The notes beneath the pieces were generated by a model, which saw only the letters and a program-made list of their open reading frames with translations, searched no databases and had not been told where the DNA came from. A stretch of 41,502 nucleotides of DNA from Mogibacterium pumilum (lineage in GTDB: Bacteria; Bacillota; Clostridia; Peptostreptococcales; Anaerovoracaceae): the NCBI RefSeq assembly GCF_002243385.1, contig NZ_CP016199.1, positions 710,617-752,118 on the forward strand, given 5' to 3'. Position 1 is the stretch's first letter. Every line of letters starts with the position of its first letter. Shown piece by piece: positions 16,565 through 24,991 of the stretch. The translations under genes were made by a program, and so were the position numbers.

Positions 16565-16921
16565 ATGGAAGATAGAAGGATAGAGGACAAAAGGATAGAG
16601 ATCAATAGGCGCCTTCGTGAAATACAGGATGAAGTTGCTCTAAATAAGAAGGAGCAAGCCTGTATAAATGAGATTATTGATGATGTAATAGCTCTAAGAC
16701 AAAGGAGCGGTAATACTCAAGAAGAGATGCTTGAGTATTGGGCGGGAACTGAATTCGGTAGAGTGGTGGCAGAGTTAAATTCTCAAGAGGATGCACTTTA
16801 TAATAGTTTAATAAGAGATGCTGAAGTCGGAATTGAGAAGCGAAGACAAGCAATCCAGAAGCTTCTGAAAGAAGAACGTGAGTGTGAAGACGAGCTTATG
16901 CAGATGAGGAGGGACTATTGA
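16565..16921 (+). CDS. Small helical coiled-coil protein, candidate LXG-associated Lap2-like partner
   Basis: 118 residues, almost entirely charged heptad-type helix (residues 1-45 and 70-115) with no signal peptide, no Cys pair and no membrane segment. Gene position (small helical protein, then a second small helical protein, then a large LXG-type toxin) is that of the type VIIb secretion operons, where DUF3958/Lap2 and DUF3130/Lap1 proteins escort the toxin; B. subtilis YwqH-type genes occupy a similar place. I assign it by context and shape, not by a recognised motif. ATG 16565 has AAAGG 7 bp upstream; GTG 16529 is an in-frame alternative. Stop is 1 bp before the next start. Confidence 0.6.
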   Translation: MEDRRIEDKRIEINRRLREIQDEVALNKKEQACINEIIDDVIALRQRSGNTQEEMLEYWAGTEFGRVVAELNSQEDALYNSLIRDAEVGIEKRRQAIQKLLKEERECEDELMQMRRDY

Positions 16922-16922
16922 T

Positions 16923-17240
16923 ATGAGTAAAAATATAGCTGTAAATAATTCGCTTGCCAAAGATCATGCGGAGAGAATACGCAGGTCTGTAACAAAATTA
17001 GGAGATGATTCATTAGGTAGAGCAAAGCATGTGCATAGTGAAGGGTATACTGCAATTAAAGATGCAGAAGCATGTTATAAAACACTTAGCGACATTGTTC
17101 CTCATCTACAGCAAAAACTAGAGCAGGATTGTGCTAATATAGCTAAAGTTGCAGATGTATGGAAGAAAGAAGATAAAGAAATCGCAACATATCTAACGGT
17201 TACTTTCGAAGATATAGGTAATAGCAAGGTTAAAATATAA
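16923..17240 (+). CDS. Small helical WxxxD protein, candidate Lap1/TIGR04197-like targeting factor
   Basis: 105 residues, two predicted helices separated near residues 30-45, with no signal peptide. Near the C-terminus W80-K-K-E-D84 gives WxxxD, comparable to the FxxxD/YxxxD export motifs of WXG100-like Lap1 (DUF3130/TIGR04197) proteins that guide LXG toxins to the type VIIb apparatus. It lies 15 bp before the toxin gene and follows the other small helical gene directly, so the three form one operon. The family call is by shape, motif and place; a profile search would settle it. Confidence 0.62.
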   Translation: MSKNIAVNNSLAKDHAERIRRSVTKLGDDSLGRAKHVHSEGYTAIKDAEACYKTLSDIVPHLQQKLEQDCANIAKVADVWKKEDKEIATYLTVTFEDIGNSKVKI

Positions 17241-17255
17241 GAAGGGAACGAACAT

Positions 17256-20200
17256 ATGCCAGGCGGAAACAAAATCATTAATAAAAGAGATACTCTATAT
17301 ATGCTACGTGAGATGAATCAGCAGATAAATAAGCTGATGATAAGTTCTACCGCTATTCAGCGTGCTATAGATAACTTTCTAGAGGATTGTGGTAGGGGAA
17401 AAACGCTACAAGGAAAGGGATTCGAAGCGGTAGAGGACTATTTCACAAAGACTTATAAAGAGTTGCTCCATGATCTAAATAGTGTATGTGCGTTAATGGG
17501 CTTAAAGAATATTGAGCTTGATGTTGCAATAGAAAATTACATAACCTTGGCAAACCACAACGAGTTGAATAAACAGAAGTTGTTTGATGAGATGATGCAG
17601 CTTGAAAAACAGCTACAATCTTTGGAAAACACTCTAGCAAAAGGCGACAATTTATATTGCGGATCCATCTGGGGTAACTCAGCTTCGAAATACTCCTTTT
17701 ATATTTCAAGAAAAGAAAATCAAATTCAGGAGATTGAGAAACAAATAAGCGACATGGAGAATCTCGCTGGTCAAACTGAGAGTTTATTTGCCGAAATAAA
17801 AGAGCTAATCAAGTCCATAAAAAACGGAGTTAATCAAATCTACTCAGACAAACATTTCGATAGCAAAACAGGAATGTTTAAGCCATCCAATATTAGACTA
17901 GGTGAAACGAGGAAAAAGCTAGATACAATGGTTAAGGATGAAAAGCTTACCATTGAAGCCCTCGATCCAGTAAATATGGCTACTGGAAACTACATGTACC
18001 GAAAGAACTTTCTTGAGACACCTGGTGTGGTTCCTCTCGTTTTGGAGATCACATATAACAGTGTGGATAATTTTAGAAGGAGATTCGCCTCTGCTGGATG
18101 GACTCACAACTATAGAAATGAACTAACGATTTACGAATCTAAAATTGTGGTCAATATAGACAGCGGCAGGCAGGAGACGTACATACTAAAAGGAGACGTA
18201 TATGTAAGTGATGACGGATTTACTTCAAGAAAAATCGAGCGTCTAGATGGTGAAGAATACAGGTATAAGTATACTAACGAAAGGCAAGAGCAATTCTTCT
18301 TTGATGATATAGGTAGATGTATCAAGAAGCTCACAGGTGAAGGTAGAGCTATACAATTCGAGTACGACGAATTGAAGCTTAAAAAGCTCAGCACCGAATT
18401 TGGCACAGGATATGTATTTGACTACGAGGAATCTGATGACGGCAATTCTTATGTGACCAAGGTATCTGATTTCTCGGGTCGCAGCATTGAACTCAAGTAC
18501 GAAGATATAGATGATAAGTTCAGTAGGACTGGCAAGATGCATGTTCTCTCTGAAATTCACGATGAAATGGGGAGCGTATACTCGTTCAAGTATAACAATT
18601 TGTGCAAGATGTACACTGTCATCAACGCGAGAAATACCGTAAATCTTATCAATGAATACGATGGCAGTGGAAGGGTTACTAGGCAGATATTCCCGGATGG
18701 CGACGAGATAACGGTTCAGTACTATGACATAGGTAGAAAGGCTATAGCTACTCATCAGAATGGCAGCCAAACTGTCTATGAACATGATGAGAAATTCCGA
18801 AGCACCGTATCCAGATATACAAGTGGTTATGAAGAGTTTACATACAATGATACCAATGATCGAACCTCGCACCGCGATAAGAATGGCAACATTACATCGT
18901 ATGAATACGATGACAAAGGTAATGTGATCGTGGAGAAGACCCCAACGGGGGATGTAATTAAGGCTACGTATTCTGAATCAGGTATGCTACTCTCGGTAGA
19001 GGTAAATGGCAAAGTCATGGCGCAGAATGAGTACGATGACAAAGATAATCTAGTCTCTTCGAGCGATGCGCTGGGTAGAGCTATCGGATACGAGTATAAC
19101 GAGTATAAGCTTCCAGTGAAAATCATAAACCCAGACGGCACCAGTATTTCTCTAAGTTATGATGACAGAGGAAACATTGACGAAATCATAGATGAGCTCG
19201 GTAATACCAATAAATACAGCTACGATGACCTAAATAGAGTTACTTCTACAGTTGACGCTAACGGCAACCTGGAGAAGTTCGCTTATAATGCAAGAAATGA
19301 ACTGACCGAGAGTATAAATCCGCTCGGGGACATAAGGACGTTTGATTATAACGAAAGCGGAAAACTCACGCACGTTGTTGACTACGACGGAAATGAGGAA
19401 TTTACCGAATACAACGAGCTGAACAAGGTGTCTGCATATGTTGATAAAGATGGTAGCAGAACAGAATACTACTACAACGAGATGTGGCAGATTGACCAGA
19501 TTAAAGACCCTACAGGCGCAAATATCCTATGTCTATATGATGCCGAGGGAAATCTGACTAATGTCGTAGATGCATCATATTCAACAATCAGGTACTCTTA
19601 CGATTCCTGTGGCAACATAACAAAGGTTAGGGATCAAGAAGGATACGTCACCAAGTATACGTATGACAAGATGAACCGCATGACCTCGGCAGTAATGGCG
19701 GATGGAAGTGCGGAATACTATGCGTACGATGCTTTCGGAAATGAAACCAAATTCATAGACGCCCTTGGCGGTGAATGGATAAATGAATACGATGCAGCCG
19801 GTCAGAAGATAAAGTCGATAAACCCAATGGGTGTAGATACAGTGTATACATACGGCCTACGTGGAAACCTTATCGAAGAACGAAGTGCAGGCATGACCAT
19901 AAGATATAGTTACGATGCAGCCGGAAGATTAACAGAGGTAATTGATGCGGCAGGAGTGGTAACAAGCTTTTCATATGACAACAACGGAAATCTCTTATCA
20001 AGGAAGGTAGGAGATGTAGAGAAGTCATTTGATTACGACTCTATGAACAGAATTACTAAAGAGTTCACTGCAGGAGCATTAACTGCAAGCTACACCTACG
20101 ATGCTGCCGGCAATATAAGTTCTGTGACAGATGGCCTTGGAAATCAGACAAAGTATATCAGAACAAAGGGCGGTGATATTGCTGCTGTAGTTGATCCTCT

Positions 20201-22469
20201 AGGTAATGTTACCAGATACAGATACGATAAAGCCCATAGGCTTATGAACATCGTTCAGGGCGTGGGAACTGAAGCAGAAGATATTAATTTAGAACTCCTT
20301 GAAGATGCTGAAGAAGTCCAGAAGCTTAACAAGAAACATAACAGCATAAGAATTACGTCATACGCAAGAGATATCCTTGGAAGAGTAACATCTGTCACGG
20401 ATGCACTCGGTAATGTCGAAAGCTATGAATATGACCGCAAAGGCCATATAAAAGCCAAGACGGATATGGACGGAAACAGAACCAAGATTACAAGAACGCA
20501 TCTGGGAGACATTTCGCGTATTACGTATGGAGACGGAGAGGATATAGAGTATTCATATAACGCTCTCGGGCAGCTAAAGGCTATAAAAGATTCTCTTGGA
20601 TTAACTAAGATAGATAGAGATATCCTCGGAAGAGAAAGAAACATAACCGACCATAAGGGTAGGTCTATTTCGTATAAGTATGACGATGCCGGTAACAGAA
20701 CAGGTATAAGATACGCTAATGGCAAGAACGTCAGGTACGTATACGATGATAGAGGACTACTCGCAGGTGTAGAAACAGCTACACCTACGATGGAACCAGC
20801 ATCAGTAAATACTGCCTCGCTTTCATACGATGCATACGGCAGAATAACATCAAAGACAGTGGGTCCTGATGAAACTGCATACACATATGATAAATGTGGA
20901 CATCTGGCAAGCCTTGTAAATAAGAAGAGCGGTACAGTTCTAGATTCATACGAGTACAGCTATGACCAAACAGGCAATCTAGTCGCATCTAGACAAAAGA
21001 GAGAAGGCATGCCTGAAGCCACCGGAAGCTATGAGTATGGATACGATGAGATAGGTAGACTTAATAGGGTAGTTAAGGACGGAAGTCCGCTCAGAAGCTA
21101 TACCTACGATGCCTTTGGCAACAGAACCATCCTAGATGAAGCAGGGGCAAAGACAGAGTATCTGTATAACAAAGCGAATCAGCTAATGAGAACAGACACT
21201 CCTCATGGCACTACTATCTTCGAATACGATAAACGAGGTAATGTTATACATAAGCGCACGGGTAGTTCACAACACCGCGTTTCTGTAGATTATACATACG
21301 GAGCAAACAACAGGCTCATACAGGCAGTAAAGAGTATTGACGGCAAATTACTCACAGCAAGGTATGTATATAACGGCCTTGGAATGAGAGTGTCCAGAGC
21401 TACAGATGCAGGAAGCATAGACTACGTCCTTGACCAGACGAAGATATATAACAACTTGTTAGAAAGCATCCAGGTAGATGACCTAGGCAGTATGGAAAGT
21501 CATAGCAAATCGGAAGACTTCACATGGCTTGGTAACGAGCTAGTAATGGCAGGTGAAACACCAATCCTATCTGGCCGATTAGGGACACCGGAGAGAGTAA
21601 TAGGAGCTTCTGAACATGACTTCGGCTATGATGAATTCGGAATACCAGAAGCAACTAAGTTACCTGAAATAGCTGGCGAACTACCTCTAGGCTTTACCGG
21701 ATATATGCGAGATGATATTTCCGACACACTATTTGCACAGGCTAGAGAATATATGCCGGAAATAGGGCGATTCATGGGAAGAGATATCCTAAAGGGCAGA
21801 GTAGAGCAGCCAAGAAGCCTCAACGAGTATGCGTACTGCCATAACGATCCGGTAGGGTTTGTGGATTTGAATGGTATGGAGGAAGAGCCAAAGCAAAATC
21901 TGGGTGAATTTACAAGAGATTATCTGGTAAATCAATCTATAGGCAAGGGAGCGGAGGCAGTTGAGATTGAGTCAGAATATGCAATTCGTCAAAAGCTTCT
22001 TTATAATAATTATCAAAAGGAATATAGACCTGCAAAAGAGTTAGCTCAAATTATTCGAAAAGAAACGAATAATCCTTGGGCTAAAAATGGGACACTTGGC
22101 CAGATAACAAGAAGATATAACAATGCTAATAAAGCGCTTATACATGATAAGTCTGTTGATACTGGTCAGATACAGGAACTGTCAGCTAAAAACCTAAAGA
22201 GAGCTGGAATACGAGGCGGTATACTAGGTGGCACGCTTGATGTTGGTATTGGTGCAGGTCAAGATTACTTCGCGGGAGCGTCTAGAAGCAAACTTGCTTC
22301 TAATGCAAAGGTTAATTTTACATTTGGAGCAGCAGAAGGGGCAATCGTTGGCCTTGCATTCGCTGTAACTCCAGTAATAGGGATTGCTGCAATTATTGGT
22401 GTTGTATTATATGAATACTATTATTCAGACAGAGACAAAATTAAAAAAAGACTTAATAGTTTGGATTAG
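17256..22469 (+). CDS. LXG-like RHS-repeat polymorphic toxin with glycine-zipper C-terminal tip
   Basis: 1737 residues, no signal peptide. Residues 1-230: helical LXG-like domain with the L-x-G element in TLQGKGFEAVEDYF (about 50-62) and a coiled coil at 125-200. Residues 236-310: DUF6531-type start of the RHS shell (DPVNMATGNYMY). About 400-1480: dozens of YDxxGxxxx repeats that fold as the hollow RHS cocoon. About 1440-1540: RHS core (FTGYMRDDISDTLFAQAREY, MPEIGRFMGRD, NEYAYCHNDPVGFVDLNGM); the usual DPxG cleavage motif reads DLNG here. Residues 1541-1737: variable tip with a charged helical part, GGILGGTLDVGIGAG and a hydrophobic stretch (about 1688-1722) that has a GxxxGxxxG zipper (FGAAEGAIVG). 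This suggests membrane insertion or pore formation after type VIIb export. Translation start follows GAAGGGA. The stop overlaps the ribosome binding site of the first immunity candidate. Confidence 0.85.
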   Translation: MPGGNKIINKRDTLYMLREMNQQINKLMISSTAIQRAIDNFLEDCGRGKTLQGKGFEAVEDYFTKTYKELLHDLNSVCALMGLKNIELDVAIENYITLANHNELNKQKLFDEMMQLEKQLQSLENTLAKGDNLYCGSIWGNSASKYSFYISRKENQIQEIEKQISDMENLAGQTESLFAEIKELIKSIKNGVNQIYSDKHFDSKTGMFKPSNIRLGETRKKLDTMVKDEKLTIEALDPVNMATGNYMYRKNFLETPGVVPLVLEITYNSVDNFRRRFASAGWTHNYRNELTIYESKIVVNIDSGRQETYILKGDVYVSDDGFTSRKIERLDGEEYRYKYTNERQEQFFFDDIGRCIKKLTGEGRAIQFEYDELKLKKLSTEFGTGYVFDYEESDDGNSYVTKVSDFSGRSIELKYEDIDDKFSRTGKMHVLSEIHDEMGSVYSFKYNNLCKMYTVINARNTVNLINEYDGSGRVTRQIFPDGDEITVQYYDIGRKAIATHQNGSQTVYEHDEKFRSTVSRYTSGYEEFTYNDTNDRTSHRDKNGNITSYEYDDKGNVIVEKTPTGDVIKATYSESGMLLSVEVNGKVMAQNEYDDKDNLVSSSDALGRAIGYEYNEYKLPVKIINPDGTSISLSYDDRGNIDEIIDELGNTNKYSYDDLNRVTSTVDANGNLEKFAYNARNELTESINPLGDIRTFDYNESGKLTHVVDYDGNEEFTEYNELNKVSAYVDKDGSRTEYYYNEMWQIDQIKDPTGANILCLYDAEGNLTNVVDASYSTIRYSYDSCGNITKVRDQEGYVTKYTYDKMNRMTSAVMADGSAEYYAYDAFGNETKFIDALGGEWINEYDAAGQKIKSINPMGVDTVYTYGLRGNLIEERSAGMTIRYSYDAAGRLTEVIDAAGVVTSFSYDNNGNLLSRKVGDVEKSFDYDSMNRITKEFTAGALTASYTYDAAGNISSVTDGLGNQTKYIRTKGGDIAAVVDPLGNVTRYRYDKAHRLMNIVQGVGTEAEDINLELLEDAEEVQKLNKKHNSIRITSYARDILGRVTSVTDALGNVESYEYDRKGHIKAKTDMDGNRTKITRTHLGDISRITYGDGEDIEYSYNALGQLKAIKDSLGLTKIDRDILGRERNITDHKGRSISYKYDDAGNRTGIRYANGKNVRYVYDDRGLLAGVETATPTMEPASVNTASLSYDAYGRITSKTVGPDETAYTYDKCGHLASLVNKKSGTVLDSYEYSYDQTGNLVASRQKREGMPEATGSYEYGYDEIGRLNRVVKDGSPLRSYTYDAFGNRTILDEAGAKTEYLYNKANQLMRTDTPHGTTIFEYDKRGNVIHKRTGSSQHRVSVDYTYGANNRLIQAVKSIDGKLLTARYVYNGLGMRVSRATDAGSIDYVLDQTKIYNNLLESIQVDDLGSMESHSKSEDFTWLGNELVMAGETPILSGRLGTPERVIGASEHDFGYDEFGIPEATKLPEIAGELPLGFTGYMRDDISDTLFAQAREYMPEIGRFMGRDILKGRVEQPRSLNEYAYCHNDPVGFVDLNGMEEEPKQNLGEFTRDYLVNQSIGKGAEAVEIESEYAIRQKLLYNNYQKEYRPAKELAQIIRKETNNPWAKNGTLGQITRRYNNANKALIHDKSVDTGQIQELSAKNLKRAGIRGGILGGTLDVGIGAGQDYFAGASRSKLASNAKVNFTFGAAEGAIVGLAFAVTPVIGIAAIIGVVLYEYYYSDRDKIKKRLNSLD

Positions 22470-22479
22470 GAGCAAAATA

Positions 22480-23199
22480 ATGAATGATAAGGAAATGACA
22501 TATATTGGGGAGTTTATAAAGCACAATAATATCCACCAAACAATAGAGTCATTAATGTTTGGCACACACTTAATATCAATTTTATTGATATTAATATACT
22601 TGAGATTTGCAATATCACCTCCAGATAAAGCCGACCCAATAGCACTATATATCTCGTTATGTATTCCAGTTACGTTACTAGTTGTTAGTATATTGTTGAG
22701 GAAACGAATCTTTTATCTTAAAGAAAAAGAATTTGGTAAGAGTTTATATATTGTTCAAATAACCATATATATATATTGTTTGATTATAGGCATATTATTT
22801 GTCACGCTTGTTGTACTATGCGAATATGGTGCGAAAAAAGTTCCAAGTGCAATAGGATTTACTATTTTGGTTGCTGGTGTTACTGTTGCGAGTACATATG
22901 TCCGTGTAAAACTAAATATAAAGAGAGGGCATTATTTGCATAGAAAAAACATAATTAATGAAAAAATAATTGCGTTTATTTCCTCAGCGATAGGGATAGC
23001 AATATGTATAATTATTTTTCAATTTATCAAAATGAATTTTACGGGAATTGGATATGGAATTATGTCAATTATGCTAGTAATGGCATCTTCAGCTCTATCA
23101 CTTATATATTATCTTAAACTAAAATATGCAGAGCGTTATGGACTTGAAGAGTATTTGCCTAACAGACCTAATCCTGGTCCGTATACAGGATGGAAATGA
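22480..23199 (+). CDS. Polytopic membrane protein, candidate cognate immunity protein (copy 1)
   Basis: 239 residues with about six transmembrane helices (near 25-45, 52-73, 88-112, 121-140, 164-184, 190-215) and a short C-terminal cytosolic tail containing LKYAERYGLEEYLP and ending YTGWK. I recognise no named family. The gene starts 10 bp after the toxin stop, and its TAGGAG ribosome binding site uses the toxin stop codon, so the two are translated together. A membrane-embedded protein directly behind a toxin with a membrane-active tip is what is expected of an immunity protein. Base composition is far more AT-rich than the flanking genes. Confidence 0.72.
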   Translation: MNDKEMTYIGEFIKHNNIHQTIESLMFGTHLISILLILIYLRFAISPPDKADPIALYISLCIPVTLLVVSILLRKRIFYLKEKEFGKSLYIVQITIYIYCLIIGILFVTLVVLCEYGAKKVPSAIGFTILVAGVTVASTYVRVKLNIKRGHYLHRKNIINEKIIAFISSAIGIAICIIIFQFIKMNFTGIGYGIMSIMLVMASSALSLIYYLKLKYAERYGLEEYLPNRPNPGPYTGWK

Positions 23200-23313
23200 T
23201 AATCAAAGCACTACGCCTTTAGGCAGAACTTGAAATAGGAGCATCGCGATACTATGTGTAAGAAATACAATGACCAAGCCATAAGGAATTTCGTTTCGGG
23301 AAAAGGCTCAGTA

Positions 23314-23967
23314 ATGACAGAAGAGGGGAAAAGAAAATCGAAAAAGGAGTTATCTAACAAAACAACGCTTTTGTTAATGCTACTTACATATTTCCTTTTT
23401 ACAATATCAAATGCAATACAGTTAAGCGATATAAACGTAAGATTGATTTTTGTTATCCAAATGGTAGCTATTCTAATATGGCTACTTGCATCGGTGTTTT
23501 ATTTTAAAATAAAAATAACTTCGGTAATACCCCGAAATAAACTATTTCAAATATGGTCGCTGATTATTTTTTTGATAACTGTTGATCTTATGTTCGTTGG
23601 TGTTTTGAGAATAGTATACAGTGATTTAAATCTTGTTATACCGTCAATAATATTACTTTTGCAGAGTTTTGGAGCTGCTATTTATGAGAGAAAACAGATA
23701 TTAAATGCTATTAATAATAGTGATGGCATTATGAAGAAACCATTTGAGAATATAAAAGACTTATCTCAAGGTGGTATCTATGTAGTTGTAATGATAGTTA
23801 CCATGATTGTGCTAAGAGAGAATTTGAATTTGTTCGCTTTTTTTGTTGTTATCTCGTCGTCGTTTGTTACACTTACTATGTCTAGGGGACTTATTCAACA
23901 AGTATATAAGTGGTATTTTGCCAATAAGTACGATATGAGGGATGAGTTATTTAAGAATGTTTTATAA
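23314..23967 (+). CDS. Polytopic membrane protein, immunity-like (second gene)
   Basis: 217 residues from ATG 23314, chosen because AAAAGG lies 7 bp upstream; ATG 23254 is an in-frame alternative that would add 20 hydrophilic residues. It has about six hydrophobic helices, starting with TLLLMLLTYFLFTISNAI. The C-terminus (YKWYFANKYDMRDEL) is faintly like the LKYAxxYGLEEYL tail of its neighbours, so it may be a distant member of the same family. No known domain is recognised. Position and size suggest an extra immunity gene; the toxin it would counter is not in the window. Confidence 0.6.
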   Translation: MTEEGKRKSKKELSNKTTLLLMLLTYFLFTISNAIQLSDINVRLIFVIQMVAILIWLLASVFYFKIKITSVIPRNKLFQIWSLIIFLITVDLMFVGVLRIVYSDLNLVIPSIILLLQSFGAAIYERKQILNAINNSDGIMKKPFENIKDLSQGGIYVVVMIVTMIVLRENLNLFAFFVVISSSFVTLTMSRGLIQQVYKWYFANKYDMRDELFKNVL

Positions 23968-24034
23968 ATGATAGTAAACTGAGAATGATTTACTAATCTG
24001 CGATAGGGGTATCATATTAGTTTGAAAAGGCTAA

Positions 24035-24787
24035 ATGGTTTTTAACTATATAAAAGAAAGTGAAATGGAAAGCAAAGAAAAGATAGCAAGTTTTATTGAA
24101 TACCATAATATTATAAGACCAATTGAATATCCACTCTTCGTAGCGCCTTTTTTGTCTATAATTATGAGCGTTTTGTATGTAATAGGATATTTTTCTGAGC
24201 AAAAATATTCTACTACAAGAGAAATTTGTATTGTGGGACTGATTTGTTCGATTATTTGCTTTTGTATAAGTATGAAACTAAGAAGAATGTGTTTACAGAT
24301 ATTCTCAAACAATCCGGGAAAAGGCATGTATTCAGCAGAAATTATACAATACGTTGGGCTGATTTTTCATTCAATTATATATATCGAGTTTGTTACATCA
24401 TGGTGGAAAAGAGATATTTATTTGATTGTCGCAACACTTTTTATCTTGTTGCTGATCAGTGGTTCAATATGTGTCACGGTGTTGACAATTAAGTACAGAT
24501 TAAATAAAAGAATTTATTTAAATAAGAAGCGAACAAATTTTAACAAAGTAGCCGTTTTTTCATCGACTTCGTTTATATCTGCTGTATTTATTATTAAAAG
24601 TGTTGTATTAAACAATTTAGAATCAAATATGCCAGTTCTTATTTTGCTTATGCTAATAAGCTGCATGATAATATCTGTAATTCTCTCTACAGCGTATTAC
24701 CTTAAACTTAAATATGCCAAAGAGTATGGACTCGAAGAATATCTACCAACAAAGCCACATCCTAGTAAGTTTACTGGATGGAAATAA
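24035..24787 (+). CDS. Polytopic membrane protein, paralogue of copy 1 (immunity-like)
   Basis: 250 residues from ATG 24035 (AAAAGG 4 bp upstream), or 240 from ATG 24065; the shorter form aligns end to end with the 239-residue copy 1. Shared features are the beginning (MESKEKIASFIEYHNI against NDKEMTYIGEFIKHNN), six helices at the same places, and the ending YYLKLKYAKEYGLEEYLP...FTGWK. Overall identity looks moderate, so this is an old duplicate or a separately acquired relative that could neutralise a variant toxin tip. It is AT-rich like copy 1. Confidence 0.7.
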   Translation: MVFNYIKESEMESKEKIASFIEYHNIIRPIEYPLFVAPFLSIIMSVLYVIGYFSEQKYSTTREICIVGLICSIICFCISMKLRRMCLQIFSNNPGKGMYSAEIIQYVGLIFHSIIYIEFVTSWWKRDIYLIVATLFILLLISGSICVTVLTIKYRLNKRIYLNKKRTNFNKVAVFSSTSFISAVFIIKSVVLNNLESNMPVLILLMLISCMIISVILSTAYYLKLKYAKEYGLEEYLPTKPHPSKFTGWK

Positions 24788-24874
24788 AATTCACAAACGA
24801 AATCTTCACTCTTATGAACTAAAACACATGTATTTTAAGCAGAATAACCAATGGGATAGGGTTCTTAGGGAAGT

Positions 24875-24930
24875 GATTACGACTCTATGAACATTATTGC
24901 ATGATACGCAATAGATATCCTCGAAAGAGA
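24875..24930 (+). repeat. Non-coding remnant of RHS-repeat DNA
   Basis: The 19 bases at 24875-24893 are identical to 20031-20049 in the toxin gene, which encode DYDSMN. Bases 24904-24921 match 20360-20377 at 17 of 18 positions (from the ARDILGR repeat), and 24913-24930 match 20618-20635 at 17 of 18. The pieces keep the gene's order but are compressed and no longer form a reading frame. They lie in the 204-bp gap 24788-24991, which has no gene. I read this as the decayed junction of a former rhs segment left between immunity genes. Confidence 0.75.
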
Positions 24931-24991
24931 TAGTATATGGAGAAAAATATAAAACACATGGCCATTAGTTTAAGTTAATAATAAAGGCCAC

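Noticed and set aside
18243-18872. Long minus-strand open frame inside the toxin gene
   Set aside because: It mirrors the repeat codons of the RHS gene, has no ribosome binding site and no recognisable protein features.
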